Notes under the pieces: model-generated | The model's input: only the letters and a program-made list of their open reading frames with translations | Told to the model about the DNA's origin: nothing | The model's database searches: none | Part shown: piece by piece, positions 6,848-15,342 of the stretch | Layout: the number at the start of each line of letters is the position of its first letter | Numbering within the stretch: the first letter of the stretch is position 1 | Position numbers and translations under genes: made by a program | Origin: CAUUFM01 sp041844335 | Lineage (GTDB): Bacteria; Bacillota; Clostridia; Lachnospirales; Lachnospiraceae | DNA: 28,413 nucleotides | Reading direction: 5' to 3' | NCBI GenBank assembly: GCA_041844335.1 | Contig: JBGZAX010000059.1 | Span: 1-28,413 of the forward strand

Positions 6848-8941
6848 ATGATTAGATCAACATTTTCAGGATTTACAATGGCACAGCTTGCCCTACAGTA
6901 TAATCAAAAGGGTCTCGATGTATCGGGACAGAACGCTACAAATGCCAGAACGCCGGGCTATACCAGGCAGAGACTTGACATGATGAGTATGAACCTTAGA
7001 GGATTGTCGGGGTTTTATATGACCGGAGCCAACCCGAATATAGGTTTCGGTGTTGAGCTGACCGGAGTTTCTCAGCTAAGAGATAAATTTTTGGATATCC
7101 AGTATAGAGATCAAAATGCTAAAGTAGCAACTACTGAGATGATAAATCATATTCAGGATTTGATAACCGATGTTCTTGATGAGACGGACAAGGAGGCGGT
7201 ATCGGCTCAAATCAGTAAGATAAGAAGTGCTATATCCAACTATTCCACCCGTGTTGGGGAAAATGAACATGAGGAAATAGTTAAGGCGGAGTTTCAATCT
7301 CTACTTAATCTGCTGCATCGTAATCATACAGATTTGAAAAAAACCCGTATGGATTTGCAACCGTCAGAGGACGGACAGAGCACTATGAGTTTGGAGGTAA
7401 AAAAGTGTAATGAGCTGCTGCAGAATATAGCAAGGATAACCAAGCAGATTACTATGTCGAGAGCACTTGGCAATCCGGCACTTGAGATGCTTGATCAAAG
7501 AAATCTTATGATAGATGAACTTTCAAAGCATCTGCCTATCAGCGTAAAGTATACGGACAGAGTTTCTCCGACAGAGCCGGGAGAAAAATCCGCTTTTGTA
7601 GATTATATAAAAATCACTTTAAATGATAGTGACAAGGATCCGAGCAATGACATCGTTTTATTAGAAGAGCAGCAATATAATATAAAGGCGAGACAGGACG
7701 GAGCTAATATAAAACTGGATAATAACGGAAATATAGATATCGGTGATACCCTATATTTCAGACAGATAGGTGCCGAGGTTATAAAGACACACACAAATAA
7801 CCCTGCCGGAGAGGATATGTACGGCAAGACCAAGCTTTATGTGACCGGTATAGAAAATAACGCCGGAGAAGGCGGTATATTGAATAAAGGTATTTTTACA
7901 TTATCTTCAAAGGATATACCTAAGGTGTTTGACAGTACAAAGACTCCTGATGCGGATGTTCAATTATATGACGTATCGGGAGTGCAGGATGGGTATAACG
8001 CGAATAAGACGATAGTTGACGGCTCCATAAAAGGCACGCTTGATATGATAAATAAAGAGGGACCTTTTGACGGCACTAAGGTAAACGGAATAGGTTTTTA
8101 TGAAAAATCCATGGATTTATTGGTGGATAAAATGGCTAAGGTATTTAATTCTCTTAATACTCCCAACAAGCCCGCCAACTTGGATCCTACGGATTATGCT
8201 TTGTTTACCGCAGAGGTTCCTAAAAACAAACCTTTGGTACTTGACAGTGTTTTATCAAGTCCTATAACATTAAAGACAGGTGATAAAATACCAGCAGGCA
8301 CTGTATTTAATGAAACTATTACTATAAACGGAACAACTTACAATAAGGGAGATACATCAGTAGGTGATATAACACTTACAGGGGATGTAACCTTAAAAGA
8401 GGGTACCAAGCTGAAAAAGGGAGCAAGTGTCAATGCCACCGTATTTACACATTCAGGACCTTTTACAGCTGAAAATATAAGAATATCCGAAAGGTGGAGA
8501 AGAAGCGAAATTAAGATGACACCGTCAAAGGAAAATCAGCCGGGATCAAAGCAAAATGATAATATTTTGGCTATGCTTGCCGCTATGGAAGAGAGCAGAA
8601 GCTATAACTGGAAGAGATTGGACAGCGGTGATGTCGTTACCACCTTGGTAGGAGAAGCGGGAGGAAAACCGCTATTTAAAGGAAATATGCAGGAATTTTA
8701 TACTAACATCGGAGTAACCTTGGGTGTGGACAAGAGGTCTACCGATACACTTAGGAAAGCACAAAATCAGGTCAAAGACGCTATTTCTTTTAATAAAGAT
8801 CAGGTATCGGGAGTTGACCAAAATGAAGAAACGGCGGCTATGCTACAATATAATCAGGCATACAAGGCGGCAGCAAGGGTGATGACTGCTATGGACGAAA
8901 TGCTTGATACTTTGATGAATACGGGTAGAGTAGGAAGATAA
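6848..8941 (+). CDS. flgK: Flagellar hook-associated protein 1 (FlgK), enlarged
   Basis: FlgK forms the first hook-filament junction ring. The N-terminus has the axial-protein motif NATNARTPGYTRQRLDM (about 29-45). The C-terminus ends with the D0 coiled-coil signature GVDQNEETAAMLQYNQAYKA and a heptad helix to the end. At 697 residues it is longer than the roughly 510-550 usual for B. subtilis and Salmonella. The extra length lies in the surface-exposed middle (about 240-540). Within it, about 468-530, a beta-rich motif recurs: ITLKTGDKIPAGTVFN and VTLKEGTKLKKGASVN. ATG 6848 follows AGGGGAAATAG. It is exported through the flagellar type III apparatus, so no Sec signal is expected or seen. Confidence 0.93.
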   Translation: MIRSTFSGFTMAQLALQYNQKGLDVSGQNATNARTPGYTRQRLDMMSMNLRGLSGFYMTGANPNIGFGVELTGVSQLRDKFLDIQYRDQNAKVATTEMINHIQDLITDVLDETDKEAVSAQISKIRSAISNYSTRVGENEHEEIVKAEFQSLLNLLHRNHTDLKKTRMDLQPSEDGQSTMSLEVKKCNELLQNIARITKQITMSRALGNPALEMLDQRNLMIDELSKHLPISVKYTDRVSPTEPGEKSAFVDYIKITLNDSDKDPSNDIVLLEEQQYNIKARQDGANIKLDNNGNIDIGDTLYFRQIGAEVIKTHTNNPAGEDMYGKTKLYVTGIENNAGEGGILNKGIFTLSSKDIPKVFDSTKTPDADVQLYDVSGVQDGYNANKTIVDGSIKGTLDMINKEGPFDGTKVNGIGFYEKSMDLLVDKMAKVFNSLNTPNKPANLDPTDYALFTAEVPKNKPLVLDSVLSSPITLKTGDKIPAGTVFNETITINGTTYNKGDTSVGDITLTGDVTLKEGTKLKKGASVNATVFTHSGPFTAENIRISERWRRSEIKMTPSKENQPGSKQNDNILAMLAAMEESRSYNWKRLDSGDVVTTLVGEAGGKPLFKGNMQEFYTNIGVTLGVDKRSTDTLRKAQNQVKDAISFNKDQVSGVDQNEETAAMLQYNQAYKAAARVMTAMDEMLDTLMNTGRVGR

Positions 8942-8961
8942 GTAATGGAGGATTTTAGGAT

Positions 8962-10326
8962 ATGAGGGTTACTACAAATACATTAACCAACAATTATTTA
9001 AAGCATCTCGGAACCAGAGCCGAGGATATGAGCAAGGCTCGTCACAAGGCTTCAACATTGAGAAGATATATATCCGTAGAAGAGGATCCGGGACTTTATG
9101 TTCAGGAAGAGAAGATAAAAAGAGATTATGCCAAAAACGATGACTATCAGCAGGCAGCGAACAAGGCGGAGGCTTATTTACAAAATCAGGATAAGGTGTT
9201 GCAGTCGGTAATAGATATAGCAAGAAATTTAAGTAAAAAATATTCTCTGGAGGGTTTAAATGATCCAAGCGCTGCTCAAAGAGAAATATATGCAACAGAA
9301 CTTGAGAAATTGCAGGAGTCTATAGTTATGGCTCTTAACTCAAAAGACAGTGGAGATTTTGTGTTTGCAGGAGCTGACGGAGGTAAGCCGCCATTTGAGT
9401 TACACAACGGCAATTTATACTACAGAGGCTTAGATGTGTTGACAGGTAAGGACAGATACGGTCACGATCCTAAGCCCGGTGAAAAGACCTTGGATACTTT
9501 AAATGAAGAAAAGCTGTACTATGATATAGGTTTCGGACTGTCTACAGAGCCGAACACGGGTGATATGCCGTCATCGGATAAGACGGGTATTTATGAGATA
9601 GGACCGTCAAGTGCATTCAATGTGTCTTTATCCGGTTTAAAGGCTATAGGATGGTCTGATAAGGACGAATCAGTTTCTATGGTAAAGGGCATAGATAATA
9701 AATATAATACCTCTGTTAAAAGAGGTGATAATATAGTAAGTCTTGCCGGAAGTCTGGCAAAAATGTTAAGAGAGTTTAAGGACTTCGGTACCGAGTATAG
9801 GGACTTTCATGCCAATGCATCGGGAGCAATAGTTTATGATAATCCTGTCACTAATGTCAGAGAAGAGATAAAGGATGCTCTTACTAATAAGCCCGTTATG
9901 AAAAACGAAGTGGAAGTGGATCAGCACGGCTATCTGATAAACAAACAGACAAAGAACAGGATAGCGAAAACAGTTTCGGGAGCACCTCCCACTGCAACCA
10001 GTTATTGGACTGAAACAGATCCCGTAAGCAGAAAAGAAAATTGGCATCAGGCATTTTCAAAGGAGTTGAAAAGGTTTGATGCGGCATTCAACAGAGTATT
10101 GGCTACCGAAACACAGGTGGGCGTAAAGATGAATTTTGTCGACACAACAAAGAGCAGGCTGACTTTATCTCAAGATATACTCGTTGATAGATATAATGAA
10201 GTGGCTAAAGAAGATCCTGAAAAAGCTTTTACAAATTGGTCGGAGGCTTTGACACATTACAATACCGCATTGAAACTCGGAACCAATATTATTCCTAAAA
10301 CTTTGGCAGAGATGTTGCCCTTTTAA
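8962..10326 (+). CDS. flgL: Flagellar hook-associated protein 3 (FlgL), enlarged
   Basis: FlgL is the second hook-filament junction protein. Residues 1-140 show the flagellin-like D0/D1 helices, including MRVTTNTLTNNYLKHL, the EDPGLYV variant of the flagellin N-terminal pattern, and NSKDSGDFVFAGADGG, a strong FlgL/flagellin marker. The C-terminus (AFTNWSEALTHYNTALKLG) is the matching D0 helix. At 454 residues it exceeds the roughly 300 of B. subtilis FlgL; the extra residues (about 150-370) form a central region of unknown fold that resembles no domain I recognise. ATG 8962 has GGAGG upstream (8947). Confidence 0.9.
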   Translation: MRVTTNTLTNNYLKHLGTRAEDMSKARHKASTLRRYISVEEDPGLYVQEEKIKRDYAKNDDYQQAANKAEAYLQNQDKVLQSVIDIARNLSKKYSLEGLNDPSAAQREIYATELEKLQESIVMALNSKDSGDFVFAGADGGKPPFELHNGNLYYRGLDVLTGKDRYGHDPKPGEKTLDTLNEEKLYYDIGFGLSTEPNTGDMPSSDKTGIYEIGPSSAFNVSLSGLKAIGWSDKDESVSMVKGIDNKYNTSVKRGDNIVSLAGSLAKMLREFKDFGTEYRDFHANASGAIVYDNPVTNVREEIKDALTNKPVMKNEVEVDQHGYLINKQTKNRIAKTVSGAPPTATSYWTETDPVSRKENWHQAFSKELKRFDAAFNRVLATETQVGVKMNFVDTTKSRLTLSQDILVDRYNEVAKEDPEKAFTNWSEALTHYNTALKLGTNIIPKTLAEMLPF

Positions 10327-10348
10327 TAATACTTGAAAGGATGTTGTT

Positions 10349-10939
10349 ATGGATCAATTATTAAAAATAACAACGGTGCCGATAGCTATAGAAATGAAGA
10401 TACAAAATGCAAGGATTCAGAGGCAGAGCAAGACTGCACAGCTGGAGATAAGCGAAAAGCAGGGCGGCGGCATCAGAATGAAGAGCAGTCCGGTAAAGAT
10501 AAAACTGGACACATTGGATATTAGAAATCAACTGTCTGCTACTCCTAAAAAGAGTACAGCGGACTTTGCACAGAAGGGATTAAGAGCCGCGTATACAGCA
10601 ACAGGCAGAATGGCTGAAAACGGCAGAATGTACTTAGAGGGAGAAATTGGTGAGGATGTCACGGGAAAGATAATTGAACAGATGGCAGCTCCTAGGAACG
10701 TAGAGGTGGTCATGAAAGCTTATCCGGAAGCCGGAACCGGAGTAAAGACATCTGTAGATCCCGCTAAATTATCCATAATGTATGATATGGATAGACTTAA
10801 CTTTGATGTGCGATCAAATAACGGAGATTTTGAGTTTATTCCGGGCAGTATAGATGTGGAAATCACTCAATATCCCGATGTTCATATTGAATATTTAGGA
10901 GAGCCTATTTATGTTCCACCAAGGCACGATGATAAGTAA
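10349..10939 (+). CDS. DUF6470 (YviE-like) protein
   Basis: This is a 196-residue soluble protein. Its N-terminus (LLKITTVPIAIEMKIQNARI), a Lys/Gln-rich middle, and a C-terminus rich in PDVHIEYLGEPIYVP match the YviE/DUF6470 pattern. In Bacillus this family sits between flgL and fliW, exactly as here. Its molecular role is not established. ATG 10349 is preceded by AAAGGATG. No signal peptide or membrane segment is visible. Assignment rests on synteny plus overall pattern. Confidence 0.8.
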   Translation: MDQLLKITTVPIAIEMKIQNARIQRQSKTAQLEISEKQGGGIRMKSSPVKIKLDTLDIRNQLSATPKKSTADFAQKGLRAAYTATGRMAENGRMYLEGEIGEDVTGKIIEQMAAPRNVEVVMKAYPEAGTGVKTSVDPAKLSIMYDMDRLNFDVRSNNGDFEFIPGSIDVEITQYPDVHIEYLGEPIYVPPRHDDK

Positions 10940-10957
10940 CAGGAGGAATTTTTGCTT

Positions 10958-11407
10958 ATGCAGATAGAGGTTAAAGGATTGGGAGCGGTGGATTATGAGG
11001 AGGAAGAACTGTTAGTCTTTGATGAAGGGCTTTACGGCTTTGATGATTTGCATAAATATCTGCCGGTTCCGTTTGATGAGAGCGATAGAATTTTTATATT
11101 GCAAAGTGTTGAGGAACCGCTGATATCGTTTGTGCTTATGAATCCTTTTATGATATTGGATGACTACAATCCGTTTCCGATTACCGCAGATTTAAATGCA
11201 ATCGGAAATCCTGATATTGATGATGTGTCTTTTTATGTGATTTGTTCATTAAAGGAAACATTGGATAAAAGTACCATAAATCTAAAATGTCCTATAATTG
11301 TTAATGCGTTAAATAAAAAGTCGAAACAAATAATTTTAGATGACAGTAAATATCAGCTTCGTCATAATCTTAAGGATTATGAGGATAGGCTTGTTAAAGG
11401 GGGCTGA
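10958..11407 (+). CDS. fliW: Flagellar assembly factor FliW
   Basis: FliW binds flagellin and antagonises CsrA, coupling flagellin synthesis to secretion. The product is about 149 residues. The acidic N-terminal half (EEEELLVFDEGLYGFDDL) corresponds to the FliW motif around FxEGLxGFE. Two starts are possible: ATG 10958 (11 bases after AGGAGG at 10941-10946) and TTG 10952 (5 bases after it). I prefer ATG because family members begin with M-x-I-E. The gene ends 4 bases before csrA, the usual fliW-csrA pairing. Confidence 0.92.
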   Translation: MQIEVKGLGAVDYEEEELLVFDEGLYGFDDLHKYLPVPFDESDRIFILQSVEEPLISFVLMNPFMILDDYNPFPITADLNAIGNPDIDDVSFYVICSLKETLDKSTINLKCPIIVNALNKKSKQIILDDSKYQLRHNLKDYEDRLVKGG

Positions 11408-11411
11408 TTAT

Positions 11412-11639
11412 ATGCTGATACTTCAGAGAAGAAAGGGCGAGGCTCTTAAAATAGGAGAAAATATTGCTATATCAATATCGGATATGGGTGCTGATTGGGT
11501 TAAGCTGGCTATCGATGCACCTAATGATATAAAGATTATGCGAGCTGAATTGGTTGAAGCCGCCGGATTGAACAAGGAGGCTGCCAATTTGAACAATGAA
11601 GAGTTATCGATACTAAAGCTCTTTATAAATAAAAAATAA
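11412..11639 (+). CDS. csrA: Carbon storage regulator / flagellin translation repressor CsrA
   Basis: CsrA is a small dimeric RNA-binding protein that blocks translation at GGA sites, in Gram-positives chiefly on flagellin mRNA. The 75-residue product starts MLILQRRKGEALKIG, the family signature. The RNA-contact arginine is kept in IMRAEL, preceded by LAIDAPNDI. I start it at ATG 11412, not at the longer in-frame start 11340, because AAAGGGGG lies just upstream and CsrA begins M-L-I-L. The C-terminal 20 residues are a species-variable tail. Confidence 0.95.
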   Translation: MLILQRRKGEALKIGENIAISISDMGADWVKLAIDAPNDIKIMRAELVEAAGLNKEAANLNNEELSILKLFINKK

Positions 11640-11648
11640 TGTGTTAAT

Positions 11649-11684
11649 ATAAAGCTGATAATTAAATATTTTCAGCTTTATTTG
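11649..11684 (+). terminator. Terminator closing the flagellar operon
   Basis: ATAAAGCTGA (11649-11658) pairs perfectly with TCAGCTTTAT (11672-11681) around a 13-base AT-rich loop. TTTGTATATA follows. It begins 10 bases after the csrA stop. Confidence 0.7.
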
Positions 11685-11719
11685 TATATAAACAGATATT
11701 TAAAAAAGGGAGAAGACGT

Positions 11720-13057
11720 ATGGGATTAATTCAGGCAATAACGGGAGCTACGACGGGAATATTGGCTGATCAATGGAAGGAATTTTTTTATTGTGACGCA
11801 TTGCCGGTAGATGTTTTAGTTAAAAAAGGACAAAAAAGGACATCCAGAAGGTCAAGTAATACAAAGGGTGAGGATAATATCATTTCTACGGGATCTATTA
11901 TTGCGGTGGCTGACGGACAATGTATGATTATTTTAGAGCAGGGCAAGGTTGTAGAGATGTGTGCTCAGGCGGGAGAGTTTGTCTATGATGCCTCGACGGA
12001 GCCGAGTATCTTTGCCGGAAACCTGGGAGATAGCGTTATTTCGAGTTTTAAGCAGCTCGGAAAGAGATTTACCTTTGGCGGAGATACAGGTAAGGATCAG
12101 AGAATTTATTACTTTAACACAAAGGAAATCCTGGGAAACAGGTACGGTACTATTAATCCTATTCCTTTTAGAGTAGTGGATAGGAATATCGGACTTGATG
12201 TGGATATTTCTGTCAGATGTAACGGAGAGTATTCATATAAGCTCATTGATCCTATTCTTTTTTATACTAATGTTTGCGGTAATGTGTCAGATGAGTATAA
12301 CAGACAGGAAATCGATTCTATGCTCAAGACTGAGTTATTGACAGCTTTAGCTCCGGCATTTGCAAGAATTTCTGAAATGGGAATAAGATACAGTGCGCTT
12401 CCTGCTCATTCTATGGAAATAGCTGATGCTTTAAATGAAATTTTGTCCAAGAAATGGATAGAAACAAGAGGTATAGTGATAGCCTCGTTTGGTGTTAATT
12501 CTGCTACGGCATCTAAAGAAGATGAGGATATGATTAAAAATCTTCAAAAGGCAGCAGTATTAAGAGATCCCACCATGGGAGCTGCAACACTTGTTGGAGC
12601 GCAGGCTCAGGCTATGCAGGATGCCGCAAAAAATGAGTCTACGGGACCTATGATGGCGTTTGCCGGAATGAATATGGCTCAAAATGTGGGCGGAATGAAC
12701 GCTCAAATGCTTTATGGAATGGGAGCACAAAATCCGAATGTCAATATGCAGGGACAAATGGGAAATTCTTTTAATACGGCTATGGGAGGAGTTGCCGGGC
12801 AGATGCAGGGACAGCAGTTTCAGTCACAGGCACCTGAGGCATCACAGGCATCTGCTAAAGAGAGTATTGAGGGCTGGAGATGTTCATGCGGTTCTATAAA
12901 TCAGAGTAAATTCTGCGCTAATTGCGGACAGAAAAAGCCTGCCGGAGCACCTCTTTACAAATGTGACAAATGCGGATATGTTCCGGAAGATCCTCATAAT
13001 CCTCCAAAGTTCTGTCCTGAGTGTGGAGATTCTTTTGGCGATGAGGACATTCAATAG
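11720..13057 (+). CDS. SPFH-domain protein with C-terminal zinc ribbons (YdjI-like)
   Basis: The 445-residue protein begins MGLIQAITGATTGILADQWK, typical of the SPFH group sometimes annotated 'virion core protein'. An SPFH/band-7-like region spans about 60-290. A Gln/Met/Ala/Gly-rich linker (about 290-385) follows, and the C-terminus carries two zinc-ribbon units: CSCG...CANC and CDKC...CPEC. There is no transmembrane segment, so membrane association would be peripheral or through partners. SPFH proteins form oligomeric membrane scaffolds; for this branch the partner and role are not known to me. It has its own gap after the csrA terminator. ATG 11720 follows GGGAG. Confidence 0.85.
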   Translation: MGLIQAITGATTGILADQWKEFFYCDALPVDVLVKKGQKRTSRRSSNTKGEDNIISTGSIIAVADGQCMIILEQGKVVEMCAQAGEFVYDASTEPSIFAGNLGDSVISSFKQLGKRFTFGGDTGKDQRIYYFNTKEILGNRYGTINPIPFRVVDRNIGLDVDISVRCNGEYSYKLIDPILFYTNVCGNVSDEYNRQEIDSMLKTELLTALAPAFARISEMGIRYSALPAHSMEIADALNEILSKKWIETRGIVIASFGVNSATASKEDEDMIKNLQKAAVLRDPTMGAATLVGAQAQAMQDAAKNESTGPMMAFAGMNMAQNVGGMNAQMLYGMGAQNPNVNMQGQMGNSFNTAMGGVAGQMQGQQFQSQAPEASQASAKESIEGWRCSCGSINQSKFCANCGQKKPAGAPLYKCDKCGYVPEDPHNPPKFCPECGDSFGDEDIQ

Positions 13058-13093
13058 TTAATACAGTCACTTTGGAATAATAGAGGAGAAAAA

Positions 13094-13531
13094 ATGAAAA
13101 TAGGGTTTGGTTCTGATCATGCAGGTTTCGTGTTGAAGGGTATTTTGCTTGAATACTTAAAAGAAAAGGGATATGATTGTATCGATTATGGCTCTTTTAA
13201 TGCGGATAGGGTAGATTATCCGGACTATGGACGACTGGTTGGTGAAAAGGTGGCAAGCGGACAGGTCGATAAGGGGGTTCTGGTCTGCGGAACCGGAATA
13301 GGAATAAGCATTGCTGCCAATAAGGTAAGGGGAATAAGAGCGGCTGTGTGTTCCGAACCTTTTTCTGCAAAAATGGCGGTGAGGCATAATGATGCCAATA
13401 TTATAGCTATGGGAGGCAGAGTAGTGGGGGAAGATATGGCTAAAATGATTGTCGATGAGTTTTTCGGTAATGCATTTGAGGGTGAAAGACATACCGACAG
13501 GATAAAAAAGTTGATGAGTATAGAAAATTAA
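13094..13531 (+). CDS. rpiB: Ribose-5-phosphate isomerase B
   Basis: RpiB interconverts ribose-5-phosphate and ribulose-5-phosphate in the pentose phosphate pathway. The 145-residue product keeps the SDHAG motif (7-11), the catalytic cysteine in VLVCGTGIGISIAANK (C65), and the histidine in AVRHNDAN (H98). Length and motifs match RpiB/LacAB family members. The intact cysteine motif and neighbourhood favour RpiB over a galactose-6-phosphate isomerase subunit. ATG 13094 follows AGAGGAG. gpmA comes 34 bases later, forming a small sugar-phosphate pair. Confidence 0.93.
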   Translation: MKIGFGSDHAGFVLKGILLEYLKEKGYDCIDYGSFNADRVDYPDYGRLVGEKVASGQVDKGVLVCGTGIGISIAANKVRGIRAAVCSEPFSAKMAVRHNDANIIAMGGRVVGEDMAKMIVDEFFGNAFEGERHTDRIKKLMSIEN

Positions 13532-13565
13532 AGGTTTTATAAATATAAATAAAGGAGATACAATT

Positions 13566-14306
13566 ATGCAGCTTGTAATAGTAAGACATGGAGAAAGTGA
13601 ATGGAACAAGCTTAATCTTTTCACCGGTTGGACAGATGTAGAGCTTAGTGAAAAGGGGCATGAAGAAGCGATAGAAGGCGGTCAGATTCTCAAAAAAGAG
13701 GGCTTTGATTTCGATATTTGCTATACCTCTTATTTAAAAAGAGCTATGAACACTTTAGGGCATATCCTAAAGGAGATGGATAGACAGTGGCTTCCCGTTA
13801 TTAAGACATGGAAATTAAATGAAAGGCATTATGGGGCTTTGCAGGGTTTAAATAAGGCTGAAACCGCTGCCAAGTACGGTGAGGAGCAGGTAACCATATG
13901 GAGACGTTCATTTGACATACACCCGCCGGCACTTGATGAAAAAGACGAAAGAAATCCGAAAAAGCAGCCTGCCTACAGAGATGTTGAAGAGAAGCTACCG
14001 GTTACGGAGAGCTTAAAGGATACAATAGCCAGAGTAATTCCATATTTTGAGAGTGAAATAAAGCCGCAGATGAAAGCCGGAAAACGAGTGATAATAGCGG
14101 CTCACGGAAATTCTCTAAGGGCATTGGTAAAGTATTTTGAGAATTTATCGGATGAAGAGATAATTAAGGTGAATTTGCCTACAGGAGTACCGCTTGTATA
14201 TGAATTTGATGATAATTTCAAGTTTATTTCAAAAAGATATTTAGGCGATCAGGAAAAGATAGCTGCAAAAATTAATGCTGTTGCAAATCAGGGAAAAGCA
14301 AAATAA
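13566..14306 (+). CDS. gpmA: 2,3-bisphosphoglycerate-dependent phosphoglycerate mutase
   Basis: This glycolytic enzyme interconverts 3- and 2-phosphoglycerate. The 246-residue product has the phosphohistidine motif IVRHGESEWN (H8), NERHYGALQG (catalytic E86), and the second histidine in AAHGNSLRAL (H180). Length fits the dimeric, cofactor-dependent class. ATG 13566 follows AAAGGAG. A bulged hairpin with a T tract follows the stop. Confidence 0.95.
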   Translation: MQLVIVRHGESEWNKLNLFTGWTDVELSEKGHEEAIEGGQILKKEGFDFDICYTSYLKRAMNTLGHILKEMDRQWLPVIKTWKLNERHYGALQGLNKAETAAKYGEEQVTIWRRSFDIHPPALDEKDERNPKKQPAYRDVEEKLPVTESLKDTIARVIPYFESEIKPQMKAGKRVIIAAHGNSLRALVKYFENLSDEEIIKVNLPTGVPLVYEFDDNFKFISKRYLGDQEKIAAKINAVANQGKAK

Positions 14307-14317
14307 TTATGACTTAT

Positions 14318-14351
14318 AGGGCGTAGCTTTTATAGCTGACGCCTTATTTTT
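14318..14351 (+). terminator. Terminator after gpmA
   Basis: AGGGCGTAGCT (14318-14328) pairs with AGCTGACGCCTT (14334-14345) with one bulged G and a 5-base loop. ATTTTT follows. Confidence 0.8.
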
Positions 14352-14373
14352 CAGCACACCGTTTTAAATATAG

Positions 14374-14417
14374 CAAAAGCCTCTGAAAAGATCCGGTTAT
14401 GAATCTTTTCAGAGGCT
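14374..14417 (-). terminator. Terminator of tRNA-Cys
   Basis: AGCCTCTGAAAAGAT (14378-14392) pairs perfectly over 15 bp with ATCTTTTCAGAGGCT (14403-14417); the loop is 10 bases. On the - strand the hairpin is followed by TTTTGC. It starts 8 bases beyond the tRNA 3' end, so it most likely ends the tRNA transcript. It may also stop + strand read-through from gpmA, though no + strand T run follows. Confidence 0.8.
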
Positions 14418-14424
14418 ATTAAAA

Positions 14425-14495
14425 AGGCGACGACCGGATTTGAACCGGTGATCAGGGTGTTGCAGACCCACGCCTTACCACTTGGCTACATCGCC
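14425..14495 (-). tRNA. tRNA-Cys (anticodon GCA)
   Basis: The - strand folds as a complete cloverleaf. GGCGATG pairs with CGTCGCC (acceptor, one G-T). The D-arm is GCC-AAGTGGTAA-GGC, the anticodon loop is CTGCAAC with GCA, the variable loop is GATC, and the T-arm is ACCGG-TTCAAAT-CCGGT. The discriminator is T, the expected identity base for cysteine tRNA. No CCA is encoded. The outermost anticodon-stem pair is a T-T mismatch. Confidence 0.96.
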
Positions 14496-14508
14496 TGACA
14501 ACTATCTA

Positions 14509-14537
14509 AGTTTAGCATATTTATCTAATAATTGCAA
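14509..14537 (-). promoter_or_regulatory. Sigma-A promoter of tRNA-Cys
   Basis: On the - strand TTGCAA (14537-14532), 17 bases, then TAAACT (14514-14509), preceded by TGC, forms an extended -10 promoter. It is well placed to start just upstream of the tRNA. It overlaps the last residues of the broken AEC reading frame. Confidence 0.65.
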
Positions 14538-15210
14538 GTGTAAATTTAAATTGTTCTATCGAACAAATAAGAATTTGCAGAACATCAGAATTATAGGCAA
14601 TGTGATTGCGGATGCGAGGGTCGACAGGCATCATTATTACCTCCGGTACATATTTTATTGTGCCTGTTATAAACAGTATGAAACCGAGAGATATAGCTAT
14701 AATATTGGGATTTAATAAAATGTGTTTTGCGGTATCTTTAACGGAGCCCCTCTCTTCTCTGAATATTTCTAAACCATGTGACCATAAAAAAACGCTGTTT
14801 ACGGTAATAAACGGAATTGCATAGAAAAGACTGTCCGCACCGAGTATTGCCTGTATCATAGGGGCTCCCATAAATACGCAATTGGAATAGGTCAGACTGA
14901 ATTTATAATTGGGTAATTCACGACTTGTTTTAAATTTGGGCAGATCAAAGAATAATTTTGCAATTGAAATGGATATGACATATATTATTGCTGTCGCTAA
15001 AGCCACCATTCCGAAATTTTTAAGATGTTCAGCCGTGAGCGGTTTTACGTATGCCTTTATTATCAGAGCGGGAGTAACCACATTTATTAAAAATGTCACC
15101 AATTCTTTTATAGTTGCGTTACTCCATACCTTCAGTTTGGACAGGCTGAAGCCTATGCCTATTAAGATAAACATTATTATAATTTGTTTGAATACAGTCA
15201 AAAAATACAT
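14521..15210 (-). pseudogene. AEC-family transporter, frameshifted and truncated
   Basis: The N-terminal ~190 residues match AEC (auxin efflux carrier) permeases: hydrophobic helices with FLINVVTPALIIKAYVKP (about 41-58) and SLTYSNCVFMGAPMIQAILG (about 106-125). Family proteins run about 300-320 residues with ten membrane helices. Here the frame changes character after VPEVIM, ending in a polar tail of about 35 residues. In a neighbouring frame the sequence resumes as LSTLASAITLPIILMF, which looks like the next AEC segment, before a stop at 14556-14558. So there is a frameshift near 14636 and the last quarter of the gene is missing, replaced by the tRNA-Cys promoter. A functional half-transporter cannot be excluded but seems unlikely. 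The start ATG (15210) follows GTGGGG. Confidence 0.75.
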
Positions 15211-15254
15211 TTAGTTACCCCACGATACAAAATTTCAATATTGCTTGAGGACTA

Positions 15255-15283
15255 ATTTTAACATAAATAAATACCTATTGCAA
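15255..15283 (-). promoter_or_regulatory. Promoter of the AEC gene
   Basis: On the - strand TTGCAA (15283-15278), 17 bases, then TAAAAT (15260-15255) preceded by TGT makes an extended -10 sigma-A promoter. The -35 is part of a small inverted repeat TTGCA-ACAG-TGCAA (15278-15291). Confidence 0.6.
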
Positions 15284-15310
15284 CAGTGCAAAAATTAAAA
15301 TAAAAAAACA

Positions 15311-15339
15311 TTGACATTTTATCATAATAGTTGTAATAT
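15311..15339 (+). promoter_or_regulatory. Promoter of the gntR-ABC operon
   Basis: TTGACA (15311-15316) is a consensus -35; 17 bases later is TAATAT (15334-15339). A TATAAT at 15337-15342 overlaps with a 20-base spacer. Confidence 0.75.
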
Positions 15340-15342
15340 AAT

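Noticed and set aside
10333..10524. Alternative 63-residue frame at the start of the DUF6470 gene
   Set aside because: Out of frame with the better supported 196-residue product, whose ATG follows AAAGGATG; composition is unlike a real protein.
13157..13624. Antisense 155-residue frame over rpiB and the gpmA start
   Set aside because: Overlaps two solid genes and shows no domain.
14606..15214. + strand frames opposite the AEC gene
   Set aside because: The - strand product has clear AEC membrane segments; the + strand readings lack motifs and ribosome sites.
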